A DNA stretch of 64,000 nt from Hyphomonadaceae bacterium ML37 (GTDB taxonomy: Bacteria; Pseudomonadota; Alphaproteobacteria; Caulobacterales; Maricaulaceae), in assembly GCA_027627685.1 (NCBI GenBank), contig CP091241.1, positions 1,042,140 to 1,106,139 on the forward strand, in the 5' to 3' direction. The position numbers and the translations under genes were made by a program. The notes beneath the pieces were generated by a model, which worked only from the letters and a program-made list of their open reading frames with translations, was not told where the DNA came from and made no database searches. The stretch's first letter is position 1; every line of letters begins with the position of its first letter. Positions 1-8,850 of the stretch are shown here, piece by piece.

Positions 1-1710
1 GCGCAGGATGAAGTCGGACAACAGCTCGTAGTTCTGCCGGATTCGGGCCTGGAACTGGGCGTCGATCTCGCGCGCCTGGTCGCTGGCTTCAGCCGCTGTG
101 CTGGTCAGGCGCTCCAGCCCTTCAGACAGGATGCGCTCAATGGCCTGCGCGCTTTCGCGGGCGGCGCCGGGCGCGGCTTCCAGCTTGCGGCGCAGATCAG
201 CCAGCTCGGATTCGACGCGCTCGGTCTCGCGCTTGGACGCATCCAGCGTATCAGCCAGCTGGCGGCGCACGGCTTCTGAGGCGGACTCGGCGGCTTTGGC
301 CGCGCGTTCGGTGAGGGTTTCCGCTTCCTGCAGACGGGCCTGGAAGGCGTCGTCGGAGCGGCGCGCCGCCTCGAACCCGGCTTCGCTGACGCGCTCCAGT
401 GCGGCCTCGGCGGCCCCGGCCTGCGCTTCCAGGCTGGATCCGGCGCTTTCGGCAGCTTCACGGGCGGCTTCAGCCACCGCGCGCAAACGGTCCATGGCCT
501 TTTCCTGAGCCTTGGCGGCGTCCGCGCTCTCCTTGCGAACCAGCTCGCCCAGCGATTCAGCGCGCTTGAGGGCGGCTTCCACGGCGGTCTGGAAGACCTG
601 GCCGGACTTCTCGGCGGCGGCTTTGAGCGTGTCGGCGCCGCCGCGGGCGGTGCGGGTCATGGTTTCCAGCTCGGCCTTGTGGAAATCGAGCGAGGCGGCG
701 ATCTTTTCCTGCTCCTTGCGCAGCGCGTCGCTGGCTTCGCCCAGCCGGTCGCGATGCTTGAGATAGGCCGCCTCCAGCCCCTCGCTGCGCGCACGCAGCA
801 CGTCGGCGAAGTCCCGCAGCTCGGTGGAGCGCGCATCCAGCGACAGGGTGACCCGGTTGCTCGCGTCCTCCACGCTGTCGCCAGCCGATTTGAGGCGGTC
901 GGCGCCCGACCGTATGCGCTTTTCGCTCTCGGCGGCGCGCGAATCGGCGAGCTCGGCGGCGGCGGCGACCATTTTGGACTGGTCCTGGATGGCGGCGGCG
1001 ATGAGTGCGGCCTTGTCGTCCAGGCTTTCCGACACGTCTGACAGCTTCTCACGCTCCGCGCGCAGCGAGCGCACCAGCGCTTCGGCGCGTTCGCGCGCCT
1101 TGCCCGAACTGTCTTCCAGGCTGTCGGCGTGGTGGGTGATCACTTCTTCCATGGCGGCCAGGCGCGCGAGCGCGCTTTCCATGGTGGAATTGACCCGGTC
1201 GATCTGAACCGCGATGGCGTCGGCCAGGCGCGCGGTATCGGTTTCGGCATGGGTCAGGGGCGCAGCCAGGCGCGCCACCGCCAGGTCCAGCCGGCGGGCG
1301 CGCGCGCCGGAGCGGGCGACTTCACGGCCGAGCAAGCCCGCCAGAATGAACAACAGCGCGGGCGCCACGGCGAAGACCGACAGGCCGGCCAGCTGTGCGG
1401 CGGTCAGGCTGGCGAGGTCTGTGTATCCTGCGAGATACGCGCTGGCGCCGCCTGCCCATAAAAGGCCGAAGGCCAGTCCCAGGAAGGCGATCCAGCCGCC
1501 GCCGCGCGCTGGCGCTGCGAGTTCGGGCTCCACCGAGGGGGGCGCCGTCACGTCGCGGCGCGTGCGCACTGTATCCAGCACCCCGCCGCCGGGCAGGCTC
1601 GCCGCGTCGCTGATGTTCGCAGCGGTCGGTTCGGTTTTCGCGTCCCTGGCGGCCATGACGCCCCGTTTTTTCAAAGCCGTGCGCGGATGCGCGCCCACAC
1701 GCGCGCTCAT
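1..1710 (-). CDS. Membrane-anchored coiled-coil protein, TipN-like (3' end outside window)
   Basis: The frame is open from about 1710 down to the left edge without a stop, giving at least 570 residues of an unfinished protein. The first 45 or so residues are polar. Two hydrophobic segments follow at about residues 70-95 and 110-130, and after that the whole chain is Ala/Glu/Arg/Lys-rich heptad-like sequence, that is, a very long coiled coil. Two N-terminal membrane helices plus a long cytoplasmic coiled coil is the layout of the Caulobacter polarity factor TipN; I infer that resemblance from architecture, not from a search. Start is ambiguous: ATG at 1710 (weak AGGGA upstream) or ATG at 1656. 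Many overlapping opposite-strand ORFs here are GC-skew shadows. Confidence 0.7.
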   Translation of the reverse strand, partial: MSARVGAHPRTALKKRGVMAARDAKTEPTAANISDAASLPGGGVLDTVRTRRDVTAPPSVEPELAAPARGGGWIAFLGLAFGLLWAGGASAYLAGYTDLASLTAAQLAGLSVFAVAPALLFILAGLLGREVARSGARARRLDLAVARLAAPLTHAETDTARLADAIAVQIDRVNSTMESALARLAAMEEVITHHADSLEDSSGKARERAEALVRSLRAEREKLSDVSESLDDKAALIAAAIQDQSKMVAAAAELADSRAAESEKRIRSGADRLKSAGDSVEDASNRVTLSLDARSTELRDFADVLRARSEGLEAAYLKHRDRLGEASDALRKEQEKIAASLDFHKAELETMTRTARGGADTLKAAAEKSGQVFQTAVEAALKRAESLGELVRKESADAAKAQEKAMDRLRAVAEAAREAAESAGSSLEAQAGAAEAALERVSEAGFEAARRSDDAFQARLQEAETLTERAAKAAESASEAVRRQLADTLDASKRETERVESELADLRRKLEAAPGAARESAQAIERILSEGLERLTSTAAEASDQAREIDAQFQARIRQNYELLSDFILR

Positions 1711-1765
1711 CGTCCCTGTACGGTCAGATGAGTGCAGCACTGTTTTAGGCGCTGAGAGCGGGGAG

Positions 1766-2020
1766 TTAAAGCACCGGAAGCGTCAGGGCTGCGCGCGTCT
1801 GCTCGCAATCGCGCGACACCTCGCTCCACACCGCGCCCGACGCGGTCTGTGAATAGCTCAGTTCGACCAGCGGGCGGGCGGTCTCGGGCTGTGCGCTGAC
1901 ATGGGCGGCAGGCTCGAAGCGGATTGGCGGGCAATCCTCTCGGTCGCGCTCATAGCCAATTCCCAGAATGGCCAGCAGCGCCGCTGCGAGGATATGGAGA
2001 AGCTCGATGAGCAATGACAT
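1766..2020 (-). CDS. Small hypothetical membrane-anchored protein
   Basis: This is an 84-residue protein with one hydrophobic segment at residues 2-22, which could be a signal anchor or an uncleaved signal peptide. A short polar, Glu/Arg-containing tail follows, with two cysteines (about residues 29 and 70) that could pair if the tail is periplasmic. An AAAGG-like site lies about ten bases before the ATG. It sits upstream of the coiled-coil gene on the same strand, about 55 bp away. I do not recognise a family. The ORF could be spurious, but its codon composition fits the neighbours and no competing gene covers this interval. Confidence 0.5.
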   Translation of the reverse strand: MSLLIELLHILAAALLAILGIGYERDREDCPPIRFEPAAHVSAQPETARPLVELSYSQTASGAVWSEVSRDCEQTRAALTLPVL

Positions 2021-2238
2021 GGACCGCCAGCCTTTCGTCGTAACGGTTATGCGCTCAGGGTCGCTCGCCTGACAAGCGCAAACACTCTGAAGTCGCCGTG
2101 AATTCTTGGTAAGAAAGTGCGCTTGAACTCACTAAAATCTTGCAGGGGCGCCGCTAAATCGCCAGCGTGCCTGCGTGAAACGGGTCAGGCCGGTTGCGGT
2201 CTCGATGCAGCAGGCGGTCAGGGCAAGGGGACACCATC

Positions 2239-3459
2239 ATGAACGCACACACCGCGCCGGTGGCGGCGAAAGACCGGTTTGAAAGCCTGGATGTTCTGCG
2301 CGGCATCGCCGTGCTGGGGATATTGATGGTGAATGTTCAGGCGTTCATGATGTATTTTGGTGCCTATCCCTATCCGCCCGCCCACATGGATGTAACCGGC
2401 GCGAACGCGACGGCTTGGCTCGTCTCCCATGTGTTTTTCGAATTGAAATTTGTGACCCTGTTCTCGGCGATGTTCGGGGCGGGAATCATGCTGATGGTGG
2501 GCGACAGCCCGGACGCCTCGCGCAAAATCCATTTCTCGCGAATGCGCTGGCTGCTGGTGATCGGCCTCATCCATGGCTTTGTGTTCTGGTTTGGCGACAT
2601 CCTTACCCCCTATGCGGTCTTCGGCATGATCGCCGTCCTTTTCCGCAAGATGAGCGTGACCAAGCTCCTGTTATGGGGCGGGCTTCTGGTGCTGGTGGGC
2701 ACGCTGCTAATGGTTGGAAATTACTGGTCGATGTCAGCCTTGCCGGGCGGCCTTGAGCCAAGCCCCTTTGGGGTCGTTCCTGACGCAGACACGTTCGCCA
2801 TGTTCAGCCAGGCGTATCAGGGCGGGTTCCTTGACAGCCGGATCGTCAACGCGATCGGTAATGCTGTCGGGCTGATCAGCCAGGTGACATTTTTTGGCCC
2901 GCGCATTCTGGGCATGATGCTTATCGGTATGGCGCTGTACAAGTCCGGCTTCCTGCTCGCGCGCTGGGCCGCGCCTGTCTATGGCGGGATCGCTCTGGTG
3001 TGCCTGGGCGCCGGCTTGCCCGCCCTGTGGTATGTCGCGGCGCCGGTTGCGGCCGCGGGCTTTCCGGCCGAGACTCACTGGATGCACATGTCGGTGAACG
3101 CCTTCGTGAGCCTTGCGGTCGCCTTCGGCTACGCCGCCCTGGTGATGCTGATCTGCAAGGCGCCCTGGCTGAAGCTTGTGCGGGCGCCCTTCGCAGCGGC
3201 GGGACGCATGGGTTTCACCAATTACCTCACCCAGACCTTCATTATGGTCACGCTATCGACGGGTGTGTTCGGTGCCGCCTTGTGGGGCGAGATCGAGCGC
3301 GTCCAGCAGGTCCAGCTCGTCCTCGCCGTCTGGGTGGTGCAGCTCATCGTCTCTGTCCTGTGGCTGCAGGTGTTCCGCTACGGACCGTTCGAGTGGCTTT
3401 GGCGGGCGCTGACCTATGGCAAGCTGCATCCGATCCTGAAGGAGCGCGCCGCGGCGTGA
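2239..3459 (+). CDS. DUF418 (YeiB-like) multipass membrane protein
   Basis: The 406-residue protein opens with the family signature FESLDVLRGIAVLGILMVN, followed by repeated hydrophobic segments through to a C-terminal stretch typical of DUF418 (RMGFTNYLTQ, then RYGPFEWLWR near the end). DUF418 proteins are inner-membrane proteins of unproven transport function, related to acyltransferase-like membrane proteins. I chose ATG 2239 because AAGGGG lies nine bases upstream. An in-frame start at 2194 would add 15 residues of unlikely composition. The last codons overlap the next gene by four bases, so the two are probably translated together. Function in this organism is unknown. Confidence 0.88.
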   Translation: MNAHTAPVAAKDRFESLDVLRGIAVLGILMVNVQAFMMYFGAYPYPPAHMDVTGANATAWLVSHVFFELKFVTLFSAMFGAGIMLMVGDSPDASRKIHFSRMRWLLVIGLIHGFVFWFGDILTPYAVFGMIAVLFRKMSVTKLLLWGGLLVLVGTLLMVGNYWSMSALPGGLEPSPFGVVPDADTFAMFSQAYQGGFLDSRIVNAIGNAVGLISQVTFFGPRILGMMLIGMALYKSGFLLARWAAPVYGGIALVCLGAGLPALWYVAAPVAAAGFPAETHWMHMSVNAFVSLAVAFGYAALVMLICKAPWLKLVRAPFAAAGRMGFTNYLTQTFIMVTLSTGVFGAALWGEIERVQQVQLVLAVWVVQLIVSVLWLQVFRYGPFEWLWRALTYGKLHPILKERAAA

Positions 3460-3851
3460 GCCAGTCGGTGCGTGACGGCGATCTGATCGCGGTCTATGGC
3501 CTGCTGCGGGCCGGCCAGAGCGGGTTTGCCCGCTTTGGCCTCGCCGGCGCGTTCGAGGCGCGCGGGCCGTGCCGGATCCCCGGCCTGCTCTATGATCTGG
3601 GCGATTATCCCGGCCTTGTCGGCGGGCCGGGCCAGGTGCGCGGCGAGTTGTTCGCCGTGCGTAATGCGCTGGTGATGCCGCGCCTGGATGCGTTTGAGGA
3701 TTACTGGCCGGGCGACAAGTCGCGCACCCGCTATGAGCGCCGCCGGCTCACACTGGCGCAGCCTGAGGGGCTGGAGGCCTGGGTGTATGTCTGGGTCTGT
3801 CCGCTCACCGGTGCGCGGGCCATCCCGAGCGGGGACTGGCTGGCGCGTTAG
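3456..3851 (+). CDS. Gamma-glutamylcyclotransferase (AIG2/GGCT-like) family protein
   Basis: The 131-residue protein begins at a GTG that overlaps the preceding stop codon (GTGA), which indicates translational coupling with the DUF418 gene. The N-terminus contains the family fingerprint VYGLLRAGQSG, matching the YGxLRxG substrate-binding loop. The central region (residues 35-85) keeps the beta-barrel pattern, with a conserved acidic residue in the AFEDYWPGD segment. Members cyclise gamma-glutamyl amines or gamma-glutamyl amino acids to 5-oxoproline, but many bacterial homologues are uncharacterised and the substrate here cannot be told. The cytoplasmic enzyme has no signal peptide. Confidence 0.8.
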   Translation: MSQSVRDGDLIAVYGLLRAGQSGFARFGLAGAFEARGPCRIPGLLYDLGDYPGLVGGPGQVRGELFAVRNALVMPRLDAFEDYWPGDKSRTRYERRRLTLAQPEGLEAWVYVWVCPLTGARAIPSGDWLAR

Positions 3852-3860
3852 CAGCCCGGC

Positions 3861-4505
3861 TCAGACAGCATCGGGCTGAAGCGCCGGGTCGGCAGCGGCC
3901 AGCTCGGGCAGGGCGCGTGCGGCGACGTCGGCGGCGACGAGGCGCGGGAAGGGCGACAATTCTACGCCGAAACGGCGCGCATTGAACATTTGCGGCAACA
4001 GATAGATTTCCGCCAGCGACGGCCCGCTGCCGAAGATGAACCCGCCTTGCCCACCTGCGTCAGCGGCCAGCGCTTCCAGGGCCGTGAACCCGGTCTCGAT
4101 CCAGTGGCGCGCCCAGGCGGTGGCCCCGTCCTGATCCGCGCCATGGTCTGCGCGCAGCTTTTTCATCACCCGCAGATTCTGGATCGGGTGGATGTCGCAG
4201 CCAATGGCTGCCGCGAAGGCGCGCACCCGCGCCCGCTCATGCGGATCGGCAGGCAGGAGCGGGCGCTCGGGCCAGGTCTCCTCGATCCATTCGATGATCG
4301 CCGGGCTCTGGGTGAGGATGCGCCCGTCCGCCTCCAGCGCGGGGACCAGGCCTTGGGGGTTGCGCGCCAGATAGTCGGCCGCGCGCTGGCCGCCATCGAC
4401 CAGATTGACCGGCACAGTCTCGTACTTCAGCCCTTTCCAGTTCAGCGCCAGACGCACGCGATAGGTGGTGCCGGAGCGGAAATAGCCGTGGAGAACGAGC
4501 TTCAT
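3861..4505 (-). CDS. maiA: Maleylacetoacetate isomerase (zeta-class GST)
   Basis: This 214-residue glutathione S-transferase-fold protein would isomerise maleylacetoacetate to fumarylacetoacetate in tyrosine/phenylalanine breakdown (EC 5.2.1.2). The N-terminal thioredoxin-fold domain shows FRSGTTYRVRLAL, aligned with the zeta-class SSCSxRVR active-site motif but with the Cys replaced. NPQGLVPALEADG and LTQSPAIIEWIEE form the glutathione site. The all-helical C-terminal domain follows from about residue 88. I placed the start at ATG 4505, where the GST fold begins; the open frame extends upstream but into non-GST sequence. It is divergent from hppD, which makes the same pathway and supports the assignment. 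The altered active-site motif leaves a small chance of another GST role. Confidence 0.85.
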   Translation of the reverse strand: MKLVLHGYFRSGTTYRVRLALNWKGLKYETVPVNLVDGGQRAADYLARNPQGLVPALEADGRILTQSPAIIEWIEETWPERPLLPADPHERARVRAFAAAIGCDIHPIQNLRVMKKLRADHGADQDGATAWARHWIETGFTALEALAADAGGQGGFIFGSGPSLAEIYLLPQMFNARRFGVELSPFPRLVAADVAARALPELAAADPALQPDAV

Positions 4506-4641
4506 GACGGGCGCTCCTGCGCGTGCGGGGGTGAAATTAGTTGCAAATGATACTATTCTGTCCGAAGAACGATGCACGCGCCGGCGGGCCGATATCAAGC
4601 CCCCGTGCGGCGTCCCCCACAGATAATGAAGGAGCCCCGCC

Positions 4642-5712
4642 ATGGCCGATCTGTTCGAGAACCCGCTGGGAACCGATGGTTTCGAGTTCGTCGAGTTCAC
4701 CAGCCCGCAGCCAGAAAAGCTGGAGGCGCTCTTCACCACGCTGGGCTTCACCGCCGTGGCCAAACACAAGACCCGCGACATCACACGCTGGGCCCAGGGC
4801 GACATCACTTTCCTGGTCAATCGCGAAGCGACCGGCCAGGCGGCCGATTTCCGCGCCGCCCACGGCCCCAGCGCCAACGCCATGGCGTTCCGCGTGAAAG
4901 ACGTGCGCAAGGCCTATGGCGAGGCCATCGCGCGCGGCGCCGAGCCCTATGGCGAGGGCGTGTGGGCCGATGACAGCCTGGCGCCGGCCCTGCGCGGCAT
5001 TGGCGGTTCGGTGCTGTATCTGGTCGATCGTTACGGCGAGAGCACGATCTATGACGAGGCGTTCGAGCCCCTGCCGGGCGCGGGCGACACCAAAGGCGTC
5101 AATCTCGAAACGCTCGATCACCTGACCCACAACGTGCTCAACGGCAATATGAACACCTGGGCCGGCTTTTATGAGCGCGTCTTCAACTTCCGTGAAATTC
5201 GCTATTTCGACATCAAGGGCCAGCACACCGGCCTGCTGTCGCGGGCGATGACGGGAGCGTGCGGCAAGCTGCGCATCCCGCTCAACGAAAGCTCTGACGA
5301 TCAGTCGCAAATCTCCGAATACCTGCGCGAATACAACGGCGAAGGCATTCAGCACATCGCCCTGACCACGCCGGATATCTACGCCACGGTGGAAAAGCTG
5401 CGCGCCGCGGGACTGGAGTTCCAGTCCACGCCCCAGACCTATTACGAGCTGGTGGACGAACGCGTGCCGGGTCATGGCGAGGACCTCGCGCGGCTGAAAG
5501 CCAACAATATCCTGGTGGATGGCGACCCGGAGAAGGGCGACGGGCTGCTGTTGCAGATCTTCACCACCACGAATATCGGCCCGATCTTCTTCGAGATCAT
5601 CCAGCGCAAGGGCAATGAGGGCTTCGGCGAGGGCAATTTCAAAGCCCTGTTTGAATCCATCGAGCTTGATCAGATCCGGCGCGGCGTGATCAAGACCGCC
5701 GCGGCCAGCTAG
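4642..5712 (+). CDS. hppD: 4-hydroxyphenylpyruvate dioxygenase
   Basis: The 356-residue non-haem iron enzyme converts 4-hydroxyphenylpyruvate to homogentisate (EC 1.13.11.27). It has two vicinal-oxygen-chelate domains. The iron ligands can be read in the second half: His in LDHLTHNV, His in GIQHIALTT and Glu in IFFEIIQRKG. Length matches the bacterial family (about 355). An AAGGAG Shine-Dalgarno precedes ATG 4642. It is divergent from maiA and followed almost immediately by a MarR-type regulator, so the three genes probably form a tyrosine-catabolic unit. Homogentisate dioxygenase and fumarylacetoacetase genes are not in the window. Confidence 0.95.
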   Translation: MADLFENPLGTDGFEFVEFTSPQPEKLEALFTTLGFTAVAKHKTRDITRWAQGDITFLVNREATGQAADFRAAHGPSANAMAFRVKDVRKAYGEAIARGAEPYGEGVWADDSLAPALRGIGGSVLYLVDRYGESTIYDEAFEPLPGAGDTKGVNLETLDHLTHNVLNGNMNTWAGFYERVFNFREIRYFDIKGQHTGLLSRAMTGACGKLRIPLNESSDDQSQISEYLREYNGEGIQHIALTTPDIYATVEKLRAAGLEFQSTPQTYYELVDERVPGHGEDLARLKANNILVDGDPEKGDGLLLQIFTTTNIGPIFFEIIQRKGNEGFGEGNFKALFESIELDQIRRGVIKTAAAS

Positions 5713-5758
5713 ACCTATGGACGACACGCCGTCCCGAATACGCCGCGAAGGCGCAACC

Positions 5759-6211
5759 ATGCGCCTTCGCGACTATCTGCCCTACCGGCTCTCGGTGGTC
5801 TCGAACAAGGCGTCGGGCCTGATCGCCCGCGCCTATCAGGCCCGGTTCGGGCTGACCATCTGGGAATGGCGGGTCATCGCGGTGCTGGGCGAGGGCGCCC
5901 CGCTGACCGCCCAGGCGGTGTGCGAAGCGACCGCCATGGACAAGGTGACGGTCAGCCGCGCCATCCGCGCACTGGACGCGCGCCGCCTAGTCAAGCGCAC
6001 GCAGAGCCCGGCCGACAGGCGCGCCAGCGATGTCACGCTGACCCCGGATGGACAGGCGATTTATCTCGAAATTGCCCCGCTGGCCCTTCACTATGAAGCC
6101 GCGCTGCTGGAGGGCTTCTCGGACGAAGAGCGCGCCCAGCTCGGCACGCTGCTCGACAAGCTGGAGGCGCGGCTGATCGGGCTGACAGAAACGGTCAGCG
6201 TCACCCTCTAA
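5759..6211 (+). CDS. MarR family transcriptional regulator
   Basis: The protein has about 150 residues and a winged helix-turn-helix core. LTIWEWRVIAVLGEGAPLTA, the recognition helix MDKVTVSRAIRALDARRLV, then the wing with the family-typical DRRASDVTLT are all present. It would bind DNA as a dimer and respond to a small aromatic ligand. Its position 4 to 47 bp behind hppD suggests it controls the tyrosine-catabolic genes, by analogy with other hpp/hmg loci; this is inference. Two starts are possible: ATG 5717, with no ribosome site, and ATG 5759, with GAAGG seven bases upstream; I prefer the second. No effector residues can be assigned from sequence alone. Confidence 0.88.
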   Translation: MRLRDYLPYRLSVVSNKASGLIARAYQARFGLTIWEWRVIAVLGEGAPLTAQAVCEATAMDKVTVSRAIRALDARRLVKRTQSPADRRASDVTLTPDGQAIYLEIAPLALHYEAALLEGFSDEERAQLGTLLDKLEARLIGLTETVSVTL

Positions 6212-6397
6212 ATCGAGGCGATGTGACGCACGGGTTCAAGTCATTAGCCAGACGCCGCTTTACACGCCACCTCCACGATATCGCCGCAGCCCGGATGCGA
6301 CACTTTCGCAAGATGTCTTGCACCTGTCTGGAGCAGGACTTACCTGCGTCAGCAAGAAACCCCGCAATCCACCTTAAACCTTTTGGAGCGATACATC

Positions 6398-7063
6398 ATG
6401 ACCGCCCGGTCCGAAGACAGTCCGATCACCCGGCGCACCCCGGAGGGCGTGCGTGACCGCATCGCCCTGGTGATGGTGCGCGTCATGCGCGTGTTCGCCG
6501 ATCTGTTCTTCCGCAAGCGTTACAGCCACCGGGCGGTGGTGCTGGAAACCGTGGCCGCTGTGCCGGGCATGGTGGGCGGGCTTTTGCAGCACCTGAAATG
6601 CCTGCGTCATATTTGCGAAGATCAGGGCTGGATTCGAGAGCTGCTCGATGAAGCGGAAAACGAGCGCATGCATCTCATGACGTTCATCCATATCGCCAAG
6701 CCGAGCATGCTGGAACGCGCGCTGATCATGATTGCTCAGGCGATCTTCTATAATGCTTATTTCTTCCTCTACCTGTTTGCGCCGCGCACCGCGCACCGCT
6801 TTGTGGCCTATCTCGAGGAAGAGGCTGTGGTGAGCTATACGCAATACCTCACCGCCATCGATGACGGCCAGATCGAAAATGTGGCCGCACCGGCGATTGC
6901 GCGTGACTACTGGAAAATGCCTGCGGATGCGCGCCTGCGCGATGTGGTGATCCAGGTGCGCGACGATGAAGCGCGTCACCGCGACACCAACCACGCCTTC
7001 GCCGATGCGCTGACCAAACCTGGCGAGGCCGACGCTGGCGCGGATGTGAGATCGCAGGCGTAG
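6398..7063 (+). CDS. aox: Alternative oxidase (cyanide-insensitive ubiquinol oxidase)
   Basis: The 221-residue diiron protein carries all four iron-binding signatures of alternative oxidase in order: LETVAAVPGMVGG, NERMHLM, LEEEAVVSYTQY and DEARHRDTNH. It would oxidise ubiquinol and reduce oxygen to water at the inner membrane face without pumping protons. Two moderately hydrophobic helices (around residues 50-65 and 105-130) form the membrane-binding surface. The start is ATG 6398 with GGAG ten bases upstream; an upstream TTG at 6383 is less likely. It stands alone with a 186-bp upstream gap, so it probably has its own promoter. In bacteria this enzyme is scattered, and it is often linked to nitric oxide, sulfide or cyanide tolerance. 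Confidence 0.93.
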   Translation: MTARSEDSPITRRTPEGVRDRIALVMVRVMRVFADLFFRKRYSHRAVVLETVAAVPGMVGGLLQHLKCLRHICEDQGWIRELLDEAENERMHLMTFIHIAKPSMLERALIMIAQAIFYNAYFFLYLFAPRTAHRFVAYLEEEAVVSYTQYLTAIDDGQIENVAAPAIARDYWKMPADARLRDVVIQVRDDEARHRDTNHAFADALTKPGEADAGADVRSQA

Positions 7064-7096
7064 CGATGCCGGTGAGCGCCCGCCGGGCGTGACCGG

Positions 7097-7456
7097 TCAG
7101 CCGTGAGGGTCGCCGGCGGCGCGGGCGAATGCTTCTTCAACGCGGCGCGCATCGGCGTCAGCACCGGCTCGTTCTTCAAAGGAAGCGCGGGCGCGGGCCG
7201 CGGCGGCGTCGGTGACAAAGCTGGCATAGCCGGCCAGCGAACGGCCGACAGCGCACAGATCGCTGTGGTCGGCGCAGAACCCGGATTCGAGCGCCTCACC
7301 CGTCCCGGCGGCGGCCATCGCCGCCTCTCGGGCCGGGCCGGAGAGAATGGCATGGGCCTCGCGTGCGAAGGCGCCGTTTTCAGGCGCGCTGAAGCCGGCG
7401 GGCGCAAATGCAGCCACCACAGCGATCCAGAATGCAGCTCTCAACATGAAGACCAT
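7097..7456 (-). CDS. Small secreted protein, DUF5330-like
   Basis: The 119-residue protein (116 if ATG 7447 is used) starts with a hydrophobic stretch at residues 5-24 that looks like a Sec signal peptide or anchor. The mature part is Ala-rich and contains two cysteines in FCADHSDLCAVG, followed by a helical segment. The RAAFW start and the two-Cys motif resemble small alphaproteobacterial DUF5330 proteins, though this is memory of a pattern, not a search. It is probably periplasmic. The gene converges with the alternative oxidase gene and is not in an obvious operon. No function can be proposed. Confidence 0.6.
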   Translation of the reverse strand: MVFMLRAAFWIAVVAAFAPAGFSAPENGAFAREAHAILSGPAREAAMAAAGTGEALESGFCADHSDLCAVGRSLAGYASFVTDAAAARARASFEERAGADADARRVEEAFARAAGDPHG

Positions 7457-7608
7457 GTTTGCCTCTCACACACTGCCCATCCCGAGCAAGAATGAGGCTA
7501 GCGCATCCAGGGCCGGACTCGCCAGTCAAACCGGGCCGAAAGGTAAATGGTGTGTTAAGGCTGAACAGACAGGGTGAATCGCGCGTTAACCCATCGCCGT
7601 AATGTGTG

Positions 7609-8679
7609 TCAGTTCGAGACGGTGATATGGTCGAGATTGCGCCGCTCGCGCTGGGCGGTGGTCAGGCATTGGGCCACGTCATTCAAAGCGTGGGCTGCGA
7701 TGCAATAGCTGTCCTCATAGCGGAAGCTGCCTGCGGCGATGCATTGCTGAAGCATCAGGCGCGACCACTCGATGCACCGCTCCACCGCCGGATCGTCCAG
7801 CAGCGTATCTAGCATGCCCATGTCGCCGGTCTCGATTGACTGCAGGGCGGCCACGGCCAGGTAACGGCCGACGCGACGCTCGTCCGGCGTCATCTGCTGC
7901 TCGCCCACCGCGACCGACAGTTCGGGCAGGTCGGGAAGATTGGCCGGGCGTTCGGCGAACAGCGACACGGCCGATCCCATGCGGCCGTCGCGGGTCAGGC
8001 GCATGGCGGTCTCTGAGTCGGCGTCCGCCGCCGGATCCGGATCGGCGCGGCGGAAGCTGGTCTGCAGGCGCATATGAGCGGTGTTGAGGGCCTCGTTGCG
8101 CTCTCGCCGGTCGCGCTCGCGGCGCGAGGCCCAGCTTTCGCGCTGTAGCGAGTAGGCGGCCTGGCGGTAGCGCTCGCCCACCTGGCGCATATGGGTGACG
8201 TCTTCCTCAATGGCGCCGATGACATTCTGCTGGGCCAGATCCGCGCCCGCAAAGCCAGTGACGAAAATCGGATCGTGCAGCAGCGCCGCGCGCGCAGTCT
8301 CGAAGCCGTAATAGTCAGCCACGGCGCGCACGGCATCGACGAACTCGGGGTTCTGGGCGGCCACCAGGGCGGCGTAGGCGATCTGGGCGTCCACCAGCCG
8401 GTCGCCCTGATAATAGGAGGCCAGCGAATCCATAACCACGTCGAGATCGGCGCCGGAGCGCAATTCGCGCCGGCCCGCCCGGCTCACATCCAGATGGAAC
8501 GCGGCGTACACCTCGGCCGTTTCGGTCAGCGGGCCAAGCTCAGGACCTTGCGCCAGCACCGGGCCGTCCGACGCGGCGGCCGGTTGCTCGGCCTGCGCCG
8601 GCGAATCAGCGGGTTCGTCCGCGAGAGCGGCATGGGTGAAAGCGGCGGCGAGGGCGGCGGCGATCCAGGCGGTCTTCAT
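7609..8679 (-). CDS. Secreted hypothetical protein
   Basis: This 356-residue protein has a clear signal peptide: MKTAWIAAALAAAFTHAALA, with a cleavage site after ALA. The mature protein is rich in Ala, Arg, Asp and Glu and predicted mostly helical. Paired cysteines occur late (ERCIEWSRLMLQQCIA and DSYCIAAHALNDVAQC), a pattern that resembles helical-repeat (Sel1/TPR-like) or small disulfide-stabilised domains. The start is ATG 8679; the open frame continues 24 codons upstream, but those codons precede the signal peptide and look non-coding. It is a stand-alone gene with about 170 bp to the divergent sensor kinase. I do not recognise the family. Confidence 0.7.
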   Translation of the reverse strand: MKTAWIAAALAAAFTHAALADEPADSPAQAEQPAAASDGPVLAQGPELGPLTETAEVYAAFHLDVSRAGRRELRSGADLDVVMDSLASYYQGDRLVDAQIAYAALVAAQNPEFVDAVRAVADYYGFETARAALLHDPIFVTGFAGADLAQQNVIGAIEEDVTHMRQVGERYRQAAYSLQRESWASRRERDRRERNEALNTAHMRLQTSFRRADPDPAADADSETAMRLTRDGRMGSAVSLFAERPANLPDLPELSVAVGEQQMTPDERRVGRYLAVAALQSIETGDMGMLDTLLDDPAVERCIEWSRLMLQQCIAAGSFRYEDSYCIAAHALNDVAQCLTTAQRERRNLDHITVSN

Positions 8680-8850
8680 GGCGGAACCTGTTGTCGGGCT
8701 GGGGGCGAAGATGCCAAGTTTCATAATGACCGCGATCAGTTTCGACGCCAAGGGCAGGCCTGCGGATTAATGCCGATTCAATAATTGTTAACGCGCCCGG
8801 CGCAGCGTGCGGTCGTTCCGGTGACCCTCATGTGAGTCGGCCCCGCCATC

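Noticed and set aside
98..1461. Several + strand ORFs across the first gene
   Set aside because: They are antisense to a long, codon-consistent coiled-coil frame and have Ser/Arg-rich shadow composition.
4537..5760. 407-codon minus ORF opposite hppD
   Set aside because: Shadow of hppD; no recognisable protein features.
6290..6340. Possible NsrR-like site AAGATGTCTTGC upstream of the alternative oxidase
   Set aside because: The half-sites do not form a convincing dyad, so I did not call it.
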